The position numbers and the translations under genes are program-made. From NCBI RefSeq assembly GCF_900156815.1, contig NZ_FTOT01000001.1, positions 124,001 to 188,000 of the forward strand: a stretch of DNA of 64,000 nucleotides, in the 5' to 3' direction. Below are positions 51,747-62,255 of the stretch, piece by piece. The notes under the pieces were generated by a model that saw only the letters and a list, made by a program, of their open reading frames with translations, was not told the DNA's origin and made no database searches. The stretch comes from Gemmobacter megaterium. Its GTDB lineage: Bacteria; Pseudomonadota; Alphaproteobacteria; Rhodobacterales; Rhodobacteraceae. Every line of letters starts with the position of its first letter. Positions within the stretch are counted from its first letter, which is position 1.

Positions 51747-52100
51747 ATGCTGGCTTTGGTTCTGGTTGCGGTGGTCGCGGCCATCCACATCTATATCGTG
51801 ATTCTGGAAATGGTGCTGTGGGAAAAGCCCGCAGGCCGGAAGGCGTTCAACACCACCGTTGAACAGGCCGCGCAAACCAGGGTGCTGGCTGCCAATCAAG
51901 GGCTTTACAACGGGTTTCTGGTGGCCGGCCTGCTTTGGGGCCTGATCCACGGCACGCCGAGGGCTGATATCACGGTGTTCTGCCTGATCTGCGTTGCCGT
52001 CGCCGGGATCTATGGCGCGGCGACGGTCAGCAGGCGCATCCTGATGGTGCAGACTTTGCCCGCCGTGCTGGCGCTGATCGCACTGTGGCTGGGCTGGTAG
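51747..52100 (+). CDS. DUF1304 membrane protein
   Basis: A 117-residue inner-membrane protein with four hydrophobic helices (about 1-22, 50-70, 76-92 and 99-117). The DUF1304 signature IHIYIVILEMVLWEKPAGRKAF is followed by NQGLYNGFLVAGLLWG. The histidine and glutamate within the first helix are conserved in the family, whose function is unknown. GGCAGGAGAACGGG just upstream contains the ribosome-binding site. It converges on acnA across a bidirectional terminator. Confidence 0.85.
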   Translation: MLALVLVAVVAAIHIYIVILEMVLWEKPAGRKAFNTTVEQAAQTRVLAANQGLYNGFLVAGLLWGLIHGTPRADITVFCLICVAVAGIYGAATVSRRILMVQTLPAVLALIALWLGW

Positions 52101-52114
52101 GCGCGGCCGATGTG

Positions 52115-52140
52115 AAAAGGCGCCCCGAAGGGCGCCTTTT
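52115..52140. terminator. Bidirectional intrinsic terminator
   Basis: AAAAGGCGCCC (52115-52125), loop CGAA, GGGCGCCTTTT (52130-52140): a perfect 11-bp stem with A and T tracts on both sides. It serves the DUF1304 gene on the plus strand and acnA on the minus strand. Confidence 0.92.
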
Positions 52141-52158
52141 CGCAAGTATCGCAGACGC

Positions 52159-54912
<2,754 letters not shown>

Positions 54913-55396
54913 CTGCGGCCTCCTGGCTGATCGGTCGTGCTGGGATCCTGTCCCCGGCGGCGGGGAGGGAGTCGAGAGCCTTGTATGCAATTGTATGCCG
55001 AAAATCCAGCCCGATCTTGCCGTGACCCTCGGACAGGCGATGCGACCGGGCTGGACCCCCCATCTGGCCGCCGCAGCCACACCTGCCGTGCGCCTGCCGC
55101 GCGCGGGGGATCCCTGCGGTTGGTCCCTATGGTACCGGCAGGGACGACCGGGCGCAACGGCTCCGCCCCGGACGGGCAAGCCACGATTTTCCTGCGGTCG
55201 TTCGCGGGGGCGGCGCCGTTCGTGGCATGGGGCGCTGCCTTGCGCCCGCCTGTGCCATCGGCGATAGTCCGGTCTGGCCGGAGATGGCAGCGCGCCGGAT
55301 CCCTCGGGATCCTGGTGGTCATCGCGGCCCATGATCGTGCAGCCCCCGGCCCTGATGGCACCGTCAGGGGGGTGCACACAGCAGCAGGCGGTTGGC
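54913..55396. other. Divergent intergenic region acnA-lpxI
   Basis: 484 bp between acnA and lpxI. The acnA-proximal part holds a ribosome-binding site and two TTGTATGC words. The rest is GC-rich without a recognisable gene or RNA. Open frames that cross it continue from neighbours and have no conserved motif. The lpxI side has no strong ribosome-binding site. Confidence 0.5.
54981..54998. promoter_or_regulatory. Tandem TTGTATGC words upstream of acnA
   Basis: TTGTATGC at 54981-54988 and 54991-54998, one helical turn apart, about 70-85 bp upstream of the acnA start. TTGTATGCAA also approaches the TTGTATACAA dyad bound by many GntR/FadR-type regulators. On the minus strand the same bases contain TACAAT, a fair -10. 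Confidence 0.4.
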
Positions 55397-56197
55397 ATGG
55401 GACGGATAGCGATCATTGCAGGGGCCGGGGCGTTGCCGGGTGCGGTGGCGGTAGCGCTGGGACGCGCAGAGGTCTTTGCCCCCGAAGGGGTTGCGGTTGA
55501 CCTGCCTGCCGAACGGTTCCGGTTCGAACGGTTGGTGCCGTTCCTGCGCCACCTTGCCGAACGCGATGTGACCGGGGTGGTGCTGGCGGGGGCGATGACC
55601 CGCCCGTCGCTGGACCCCGCCCTGTTCGATCCGGCCACTGCACAACTGGTGCCGCGTCTGCTGGGGGCCATGCAGGCGGGCGACGATGCCACCCTGCGCG
55701 AGGTGATCGCGGTGATCGAGGAATCGGGGCTGGAGGTGCTGGGCATTGACCGCGTTGCTCCGGAGCTGATCCCCGGTCCGGGTATTCTGGGCGCGATACG
55801 CCCCCAGCCCGCGGACGAGCGCGACGTGGCGCGCGCGGCGGCGATTGTCGCGGCCCTGGGCGCCGTGGACGTGGGGCAGGGCTGTGTGGTCGCGGGGGGG
55901 CTGTGTCTGGCGGCCGAATCGTTGCCGGGCACCGATGCCATGCTGGACTGGGTCGCCGCGACGGCGGGCCGTCTGCGCCCTCAGGGCGCGCGCGGCGTGA
56001 TCTACAAGGCCCCGAAGCCGGGGCAGGACCGCCGCGCCGATCTGCCCGCGCTTGGCCCGCAAACGGTGCGCAAGGCCGCCGCCGCAGGCTTGGCCGGGGT
56101 GGCCTGGCAGGCGGGCGGCGTGCTGTTGCTGGACCGCGAGGAGTTGCTGGCCGAGGCGGAGCGGCTGGGCCTGTTCCTGTGGTCGCGCGAGCCATGA
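55397..56197 (+). CDS. lpxI: UDP-2,3-diacylglucosamine pyrophosphatase LpxI
   Basis: A 266-residue LpxI (DUF1009) protein, which cleaves UDP-2,3-diacylglucosamine to lipid X in lipid A synthesis and replaces LpxH in alphaproteobacteria. The N-terminal GRIAIIAGAGALPGAVA and the C-terminal LPALGPQTVRKAAAAGLAGVAWQAGG with the magnesium-site aspartate region are characteristic. It overlaps lpxB by four bases (ATGA), so the two consecutive lipid A steps are coupled. lpxA and lpxD, often adjacent, are not here. The start is the third ATG of the open frame, where similarity begins. Confidence 0.92.
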   Translation: MGRIAIIAGAGALPGAVAVALGRAEVFAPEGVAVDLPAERFRFERLVPFLRHLAERDVTGVVLAGAMTRPSLDPALFDPATAQLVPRLLGAMQAGDDATLREVIAVIEESGLEVLGIDRVAPELIPGPGILGAIRPQPADERDVARAAAIVAALGAVDVGQGCVVAGGLCLAAESLPGTDAMLDWVAATAGRLRPQGARGVIYKAPKPGQDRRADLPALGPQTVRKAAAAGLAGVAWQAGGVLLLDREELLAEAERLGLFLWSREP

Positions 56198-57348
56198 AGC
56201 TGTTCCTGATCGCGGGCGAGCCATCGGGCGACCGTCTGGGCGGCGCGCTGATGGCGGGGCTGCGGTCGCTGGAGCCGGTCGAATTTGCCGGCGTGGGCGG
56301 CCCGTTGATGGAGGCCGAAGGACTGTCCAGCCTGTTCCCGATGGAGGAACTGTCGGTCATGGGCATTGCCGAGGTGCTGCCCAAATACCTCCATCTCAAG
56401 CGCCGTATCGCCCAGACTGCACAGGCGGTGCTGGACAGTGGCGCCGCCGCGCTGATCACCATCGACAGCCCGGATTTCTGCCTGCGTGTGGCGCGGATCG
56501 TGCGGGCGGCACGGCCCGGATTTCGCACCATCCATTATGTCGCGCCGTCGGTCTGGGCCTGGCGGCCGGGGCGGGCGGCAAAGATGGCGCAGGTGGTGGA
56601 TCACGTGCTGGCGCTGCTGCCGTTCGAACCGCCCCTTATGCAGGCGGCGGGCATGACCTGCGATTTCGTCGGTCATCCCGTGGTGGCCGAGCCGGTGGCG
56701 GATGCCGCCGAGGTGGCGCGCTTTGCCACCGCCCAGGGGCTGGACCGGCCCTGGCTGCTGGCGTTGCCCGGTTCGCGCCGGGGCGAAGTGGCGCGGCTGG
56801 CCCCGGTGATCGGGCAGGTGCTGCACGAGGTTGACCTGCCGGTCGTGCTGCCAACCGTCCGGGGGGTCGAAGGGCTGGTGCGCGACCTGACCGCAGGCTG
56901 GCCCCGCTCCCCGCGGATCGTGACCGATGCGGCGGACAAGCGCGCGGCCTTTGCCGGGGCGCGGGTGGCGCTGGCGGCCTCGGGCACCGTGTCGCTGGAA
57001 CTGGCGGCCAATGGCGTGCCCATGGTCATCGCCTATGACATGAACTGGCTCAGCCGCGTGCTGATTTCCCGTCTGTTGCGGGTCGATACGGTGACGCTGG
57101 TCAATCTGGTGGCCGACAGCCGCACGGTGCCGGAATTCCTTGGCCCGCGCTGCCGCGCTGATCTGATCGCCCCCGCGCTGGCCGCGCTGATCCCCGACGG
57201 AGCGGCGCGCGCGGCCCAGGCGCAGGCCATGGCGCTGACCATGGACCGGCTGGGGCAGGGGCGCGCGCCGCCGGGCCTGCGCGCGGCCCGCTCGGTGCTG
57301 GCCCATCTGGGCGGAGCGCCGCTTGCCCCCCGGCGCCCCATCCGCTAA
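56194..57348 (+). CDS. lpxB: Lipid-A-disaccharide synthase
   Basis: A 384-residue glycosyltransferase (GT19) that joins UDP-diacylglucosamine and lipid X to the lipid A disaccharide at the inner membrane. The signature [15 protein letters not shown] is at 6-20. [17 protein letters not shown] is near 115 and [13 protein letters not shown] near 190. The C-terminal [22 protein letters not shown] holds the nucleotide-sugar site. It is complete and follows LpxI with ATGA overlap. hisS begins 37 bp downstream, probably in the same transcript. Confidence 0.95.
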   Translation: MKLFLIAGEPSGDRLGGALMAGLRSLEPVEFAGVGGPLMEAEGLSSLFPMEELSVMGIAEVLPKYLHLKRRIAQTAQAVLDSGAAALITIDSPDFCLRVARIVRAARPGFRTIHYVAPSVWAWRPGRAAKMAQVVDHVLALLPFEPPLMQAAGMTCDFVGHPVVAEPVADAAEVARFATAQGLDRPWLLALPGSRRGEVARLAPVIGQVLHEVDLPVVLPTVRGVEGLVRDLTAGWPRSPRIVTDAADKRAAFAGARVALAASGTVSLELAANGVPMVIAYDMNWLSRVLISRLLRVDTVTLVNLVADSRTVPEFLGPRCRADLIAPALAALIPDGAARAAQAQAMALTMDRLGQGRAPPGLRAARSVLAHLGGAPLAPRRPIR

Positions 57349-57385
57349 GCCCGCAGCACCTGACCCCATGCCCAAGCGAGGCCCC

Positions 57386-58873
57386 ATGTCCAAGGAAAAG
57401 GCCCCCCGCCGCCCGCGCGCTGAAACCCCCAAGGGGTTCCGCGACTATTTCGGTGCGGAAGTGACCGAGCGCAAAGCGATGCTCGACGCCATTGCCAAGG
57501 TCTATCAGTTGCATGGGTTCGAGGCGCTGGAAACATCGGCCGTGGAAACGGTCGAGGCTTTGGGCAAGTTCCTACCCGACGTTGACCGCCCGAACGAAGG
57601 TGTCTTCGCCTGGCAGGAAGACGAAAAGGATTGGCTGGCCCTGCGCTATGACCTGACCGCGCCGCTGGCGCGCGTCGCGGCGCAGTATCGCAACGACCTG
57701 CCCACGCCCTACCGCCGCTATGCCATGGGCCCGGTCTGGCGCAACGAAAAGCCGGGGCCGGGGCGGTTCCGGCAGTTCTATCAATGCGATGCCGATACGG
57801 TCGGCGCGCCGTCCGTGGCGGCGGATGCCGAGATCTGCGCCATGCTGGCCAATGCGCTGGAAGCGGTGGGGATTGAGCGCGGGGACTATGTTGTTCGGGT
57901 CAGCAACAGGAAGATTCTTGACGGTTTGATGGAGAGCGTGGGTTTGCTCGACCTCAACGACCCAAGCTACAATGCCGCAGAACGTGGTATTGCGATGCGC
58001 GCAATTGATAAGTTTGATCGTCTGGGTGAGTCGGGCGTCGAGAAGTTACTCATGGATGGCCGCGAGGACGCATCCGGGGATTTCACTCAAGGGGCTGGTC
58101 TTAACTATTTGCAGGCTTTGTCTGTAACGACCTTTTTGATGCAACGGCTCCCGACAAATGCCGAAACGATCTCCGGCTTGAGAAGCTTGCTAGCACAATC
58201 TGTTCGTGGCCTCGAAGGCGTCCAGGAACTCGAAACCATCGCCGCCCTCCTCGATGCCCAAGGCTTCGGCCCCGACCGCATCGTCATCGACCCGTCCGTC
58301 GTCCGTGGCCTTGGCTACTACACCGGCCCGGTGTTCGAGGCGGAATTGACCTTCGAGATCCTCGACGATAAGGGCAACAAACGCCAGTTCGGCTCGGTCG
58401 CCGGGGGCGGGCGCTATGACGATCTGGTCAAGCGGTTCACCGGGCAGGCCGTTCCGGCCACCGGCGTGTCCATCGGGGTGGACCGGCTGCTTGCGGCCCT
58501 GCGCGCCAAGGGGCGGGCCGAGGCTCCGGCCCCCGGCCCGGTCGTTGTCACCGTGATGGACCGCGACCGTATGGCCGACTATTTCGCCATGGCCGCCGAT
58601 CTGCGCAACGCAGGCATCCGCGCCGAGGTCTATCTGGGCAACCCCAAGCAATTCGGCAACCAGTTGAAATACGCCGACAAACGCGCAAGCCCCGTTGCCG
58701 TGATCCAGGGCACGGACGAGGCGTCGCGCGGTGTGGTCGTGCTCAAGGATCTGATCCTGGGCGCCAGGATCGCGCAGTCGGCCACGCTGGAGGAATGGAA
58801 GGACCGCCCCGCCCAGGTCGAAATCCCCCGGTCCGATCTGGTCGCCGCCGTGCGCCAGATGCTGGAAGGCTGA
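57386..58873 (+). CDS. hisS: Histidyl-tRNA synthetase
   Basis: A 495-residue class II synthetase. Motif 2 is in [14 protein letters not shown], the HisA signature and motif 3 are in [15 protein letters not shown] and [14 protein letters not shown], and the C-terminal anticodon domain begins near 400 ([20 protein letters not shown]). The gene is followed by hisZ after three bases. Residues about 170-275 are encoded by DNA of about 52% GC with many T- and A-ending codons, unlike the flanks. The reading frame stays intact across it. An in-frame ATG six codons upstream (57368) is an alternative start. Confidence 0.95.
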   Translation: MSKEKAPRRPRAETPKGFRDYFGAEVTERKAMLDAIAKVYQLHGFEALETSAVETVEALGKFLPDVDRPNEGVFAWQEDEKDWLALRYDLTAPLARVAAQYRNDLPTPYRRYAMGPVWRNEKPGPGRFRQFYQCDADTVGAPSVAADAEICAMLANALEAVGIERGDYVVRVSNRKILDGLMESVGLLDLNDPSYNAAERGIAMRAIDKFDRLGESGVEKLLMDGREDASGDFTQGAGLNYLQALSVTTFLMQRLPTNAETISGLRSLLAQSVRGLEGVQELETIAALLDAQGFGPDRIVIDPSVVRGLGYYTGPVFEAELTFEILDDKGNKRQFGSVAGGGRYDDLVKRFTGQAVPATGVSIGVDRLLAALRAKGRAEAPAPGPVVVTVMDRDRMADYFAMAADLRNAGIRAEVYLGNPKQFGNQLKYADKRASPVAVIQGTDEASRGVVVLKDLILGARIAQSATLEEWKDRPAQVEIPRSDLVAAVRQMLEG

Positions 58874-58876
58874 GCC

Positions 58877-59980
58877 ATGCCCATCAGCCCCGCCGCCCGC
58901 GCCGAGGCTGCGCGCCTGTTCACCGCCTTTCAACAGGCCGGGGCGCAGCCGGTGGAAACCGACATCCTGCAACCGGCCGATACGCTGCTGGATCTGTATG
59001 GCGAGGATATCCGCAGCCGCGCCTATGTGACATGGGATCCGCTGCGCGGCGAAATGATGCTGCGCCCGGATTTCACCGTGCCCGTGGTGCAGATGCACAT
59101 GGCCCATGGCGCCGATCCCGCGCGCTATTGCTATATGGGCGAGGTGTTTCGCCGTCAGGATCACGCAGGCCCCCGCGCCAGCGAGTATCTTCAGGTCGGC
59201 TATGAGGTGTTCGCCCGCGACACCCCCGAAACGGTCGAGGCCGAGGTCTTTGCCCTGTTCGACGATCTGCTGACCCCCCTGCGCCCGCGCGCCGCGATGG
59301 GCGACATCGGCCTTCTGGTCGCGGCGGTGGACGGGCTGTCGGCCACGCCCCGCCGCAAGGCCGCGCTGATGCGCCACATCTGGCGGCCGCGCCGCTTTCG
59401 CGCGCTGCTGGATCGGTATGCGGGCTGCGTGCCTGCCCCTCCTGCGCGGCTGAAACTGCTGGAACGGCTCGCCACTGGCCGCCCTGCCGATCTCATGGCC
59501 CAGGCGGGGCCGGCGCTTGGCCTGCGCGACCCATGGGAAATTGCCGAACGCGCCACTGCGCTGCTGGAAGATGCGGCCACGCCCAACATCCCGGCGCGCG
59601 AGGCGGATCTGATCGACGATCTGCTGCGCCTTTCGGCCCCCGCGCCCGCGGCGCTGGAACGCCTGATGGATCTTGGCGTCGACATGCCCGCCATCCGCCC
59701 CGCCGTCGACCGGCTGGCAACCCGGCTTGCCGCGCTGGAACAGGCTGGCGTCTGGCTCAGCCAGGTGACGTTCGAGCCCAATCACGGACGCACGACGCTG
59801 GAATATTACGACGGCTTTGTCTTTTCCTTTCATTCCGACCGTCCCGGCCTGCCCCCGGTGGCCAGCGGCGGGCGCTATGACGCGCTGACCCGCGTGCTGG
59901 GACAGGGCCGCGAGATTCCGGCCGTGGGCGGTATCATCCGGCCCGGCGTTGTCGCCAGCCTCAAAGGGGCCCCCGCATGA
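58877..59980 (+). CDS. hisZ: ATP phosphoribosyltransferase regulatory subunit
   Basis: A 367-residue HisRS-like paralogue without tRNA charging that activates the short HisG and mediates histidine feedback. Class II core traces are EMMLRPDFTVPVVQMHM and YMGEVFRRQDHAGPRASEYLQVGYE, and YYDGFVFSFHS with ASGGRYDAL replaces the synthetase motif 3 region. It lies between hisS and hisG with a three-base gap on one side and an ATGA overlap on the other, so the three genes form an operon. Context (short HisG next door) fixes the assignment. Confidence 0.93.
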   Translation: MPISPAARAEAARLFTAFQQAGAQPVETDILQPADTLLDLYGEDIRSRAYVTWDPLRGEMMLRPDFTVPVVQMHMAHGADPARYCYMGEVFRRQDHAGPRASEYLQVGYEVFARDTPETVEAEVFALFDDLLTPLRPRAAMGDIGLLVAAVDGLSATPRRKAALMRHIWRPRRFRALLDRYAGCVPAPPARLKLLERLATGRPADLMAQAGPALGLRDPWEIAERATALLEDAATPNIPAREADLIDDLLRLSAPAPAALERLMDLGVDMPAIRPAVDRLATRLAALEQAGVWLSQVTFEPNHGRTTLEYYDGFVFSFHSDRPGLPPVASGGRYDALTRVLGQGREIPAVGGIIRPGVVASLKGAPA

Positions 59981-60687
59981 GCCTCAAGATCGGCGTGCCG
60001 TCCAAGGGGCGGCTGATGGACAAGACCTTCGACTGGTTCGGCGCGCGCGGCATCACCATGACCCGCTCGGGGGACGAGCGTGAATATTCCGGTCGTGTCG
60101 ACGGGATTGACGATGTGCAGCTTGTCCTGTTGTCCGCAGGCGAGATCCCGCGCGAACTGGCAGCGGGGCGCATCCATCTTGGCGTCACCGGCACCGACCT
60201 GATCCGCGAAAAGCTGGCCGACTGGCCGCAACAGGTGGCCGAAGTGGCGCCGCTGGGCTTTGGCTTTGCCGATCTGATCATCGCCGTGCCGACCTGCTGG
60301 ATTGATGTCGATACGCTGGACGATCTCGATGCTGTGGCGGCCCAGTTCCGCGCCCGCCATGGCCAGCGCCTGCGCATCGCCACCAAATACCACCGCCTCG
60401 TGCGCGACTTCCTGCGCGAGGCCGGGGTGGCCGAATACCGCTTGGTCGACAGCCAGGGCGCCACCGAAGGCACCGTGCGCAACCTGACCGCCGAGGCGAT
60501 TGCCGACATCACCTCCTCTGGCGAAACGCTGCGCGCCAATCACCTCAAGATCCTCTCCGACGGGCTGATCCTGCGCAGCCAGGCAGAACTTTTCGCCGCC
60601 CGCGCTGCCGACTGGTCGAATGGCCACCGCGCCACGCTTGCCGCACTGACCTCTCGGCTGGGCATCGACGCGCCGGACCTGCCCTGA
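59977..60687 (+). CDS. hisG: ATP phosphoribosyltransferase, short form
   Basis: A 236-residue catalytic subunit for the first step of histidine synthesis (ATP plus PRPP). It has VPSKGRLMDKT (about 7-17), GVTGTDLIRE and the PRPP-binding region DSQGATEGTVRNLTAEAIADITSSGETLRAN. It lacks the C-terminal regulatory domain of long HisG, consistent with dependence on HisZ just upstream (ATGA overlap). The structured repeat begins five bases after its stop. Confidence 0.96.
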   Translation: MSLKIGVPSKGRLMDKTFDWFGARGITMTRSGDEREYSGRVDGIDDVQLVLLSAGEIPRELAAGRIHLGVTGTDLIREKLADWPQQVAEVAPLGFGFADLIIAVPTCWIDVDTLDDLDAVAAQFRARHGQRLRIATKYHRLVRDFLREAGVAEYRLVDSQGATEGTVRNLTAEAIADITSSGETLRANHLKILSDGLILRSQAELFAARAADWSNGHRATLAALTSRLGIDAPDLP

Positions 60688-60692
60688 TCGCT

Positions 60693-60763
60693 TTCATCTT
60701 GCCCCAAATACCCTCGGGGGGTGAATGCGGCCTTGGCCGCAGAGGGGGGTCCGAGGACCCCCC
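60693..60763 (+). repeat. Structured intergenic repeat, copy B
   Basis: It begins TTCATCTTGCCCCAAATACC five bases after the hisG stop. It then has hairpin TGCGGCC-TT-GGCCGCA (60726-60741) and hairpin GGGGGGTCC-GA-GGACCCCCC (60744-60763). Compared with the copy at 22142-22211, the stems differ in sequence but stay complementary. Confidence 0.75.
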
Positions 60764-60779
60764 TTCCTCCCCATCAAGG

Positions 60780-60808
60780 TTGAGCGCGCGCGCCCGACCG
60801 GCTAACAC
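60780..60808 (+). promoter_or_regulatory. Possible fabG promoter
   Basis: TTGAGC (60780-60785) and TAACAC (60803-60808) are 17 bases apart, just after the structured repeat. ACGGAGGAT follows before the ATG. The -10 match is weak. Confidence 0.3.
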
Positions 60809-60833
60809 AGTCAAAACCCTCACGGAGGATCCC

Positions 60834-61574
60834 ATGTTCGACCTTACCGGCAAGACCGCGCTGATCACCGGCGCCTCGGGTGGCATCGGTGCCGAGGTGG
60901 CCCGTGCCTTGCACGCGGCAGGGGCCACGGTCACGCTGTCCGGAACCCGCATCGACCCGCTGGTCGCGCTCAAGGACGAGTTGGGTGAGCGTGCGCATTA
61001 TGCCACCTGCAACCTTTCGGACAGCGCCTCGGTCGAGGAACTGCCCAAGGCGGCGGCCGAGCTGATGGGCGGGCGCGTCGACATTCTGGTCAACAATGCC
61101 GGCATCACCCGCGACAATCTGTTCATGCGGATGTCGGATGACGAATGGCAATCGGTGCTGGATGTGAACCTGACCGCCAGCTTCCGGCTGATGCGCGGCG
61201 TGATGCGCGGCATGATGAAGGCGCGCTGGGGCCGCATCGTATCGGTCACGTCCATCGTCGGGGTCACCGGCAATCCGGGGCAGGGCAATTATGCCGCCTC
61301 CAAGGCCGGGCTGATCGGCATGTCCAAATCCCTGGCGCAAGAGGTGGCCAGCCGCGGGATCACCGTCAACTGCGTGGCGCCGGGCTTTATCGCCACGGCG
61401 ATGACCGACAAGCTGAACGACGAGCAGAAAGGCCGCATCCTGCAACAAATCCCCGCCGGGCGGATGGGCGATGCGCGGGAAATCGCCGCCGCCGTTCTTT
61501 ATCTTGCAAGCCCGGAAGCCGCTTATGTTACAGGGGCGACACTTCATGTGAATGGCGGCATGGCCATGGTGTAA
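60834..61574 (+). CDS. fabG: 3-oxoacyl-ACP reductase
   Basis: A 246-residue short-chain dehydrogenase that reduces 3-oxoacyl-ACP with NADPH in fatty-acid elongation. The cofactor motif TGASGGIGAEVA is at 12-23 and NNAG at 87-90. The catalytic residues are Ser140, Tyr153 and Lys157, and the C-terminal VTGATLHVNGGMAMV is typical for FabG. CGGAGGAT precedes the ATG. acpP follows 153 bp downstream with its own probable promoter, the common fabG-acpP arrangement; fabD is not upstream. Confidence 0.95.
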   Translation: MFDLTGKTALITGASGGIGAEVARALHAAGATVTLSGTRIDPLVALKDELGERAHYATCNLSDSASVEELPKAAAELMGGRVDILVNNAGITRDNLFMRMSDDEWQSVLDVNLTASFRLMRGVMRGMMKARWGRIVSVTSIVGVTGNPGQGNYAASKAGLIGMSKSLAQEVASRGITVNCVAPGFIATAMTDKLNDEQKGRILQQIPAGRMGDAREIAAAVLYLASPEAAYVTGATLHVNGGMAMV

Positions 61575-61600
61575 CCATGCCGCAGGGCGGCGGAAACAGT

Positions 61601-61628
61601 TTGCGGCGCCCGGCGAACATGCTATAGC
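61601..61628 (+). promoter_or_regulatory. Probable acpP promoter
   Basis: TTGCGG (61601-61606) and TATAGC (61623-61628) are 16 bases apart. The leader would be about 90 nt, ending in GAGAGGAAGAACC before the acpP ATG. Confidence 0.4.
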
Positions 61629-61727
61629 CCTGCCGGATCGCAGGTGACTCCCCGGAGTTGCAATCACCGGCCCTGCGGACGATATGGGACAGACAGCGGG
61701 CGCGGCCCGCCCTAGAGAGGAAGAACC

Positions 61728-61964
61728 ATGAGCGACATCGCGGACCGCGTGAAGAAGATCGTTGTCGAACACCTTGGCGTCGAAGAAGACAAGGTTGTCG
61801 AGAACGCCTCGTTCATCGACGATCTGGGCGCGGACAGCCTTGACACGGTTGAACTCGTGATGGCCTTCGAGGAAGAATTCGGGATCGAAATCCCGGATGA
61901 CGCTGCCGAGACCATCCAGACCTTTGGCGATGCGGTGAAGTTCATCACCGAAGCTTCGGCCTGA
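61728..61964 (+). CDS. acpP: Acyl carrier protein
   Basis: A 78-residue acidic four-helix carrier of growing fatty acyl chains. The phosphopantetheine-bearing serine is Ser37 in [16 protein letters not shown]. The acidic helix II that docks fatty-acid enzymes is intact. GAGGAAG lies about six bases before the ATG. Its base composition is a little lower in GC than its neighbours, as expected for a highly expressed gene. A strong terminator follows. Confidence 0.97.
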   Translation: MSDIADRVKKIVVEHLGVEEDKVVENASFIDDLGADSLDTVELVMAFEEEFGIEIPDDAAETIQTFGDAVKFITEASA

Positions 61965-61990
61965 GACAAGCGGGTCGCTTGACCTGACAG

Positions 61991-62014
61991 GGCGCCCCCA
62001 GCGGGGCGCCTTTT
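61991..62014 (+). terminator. Intrinsic terminator after acpP
   Basis: A perfect 8-bp stem GGCGCCCC/GGGGCGCC with loop CAGC is followed by TTTT and a T-rich tail. Confidence 0.9.
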
Positions 62015-62255
62015 GCGTTTGCATGGGGCCGTAGGCCGGGCCAGGGCTTGGCGGGCAGGGGCCTTTCCGCGCCCCTTTGCATGACGCCTGCGCACGCCGT
62101 GCCGTCAAAGGACAGGTCTGTCAGAGCGAATGAGGACAGGCCGGGGCAGCGATCCTGCGGCCCCGGCCCGTCCTGCCTGCGTCACGCCGTTTGTGGGGGC
62201 GGCGGGGCGGCACATCGCCGCCCGGCGCGGTGTTGTGGCAATCGGCCACAGGGCG

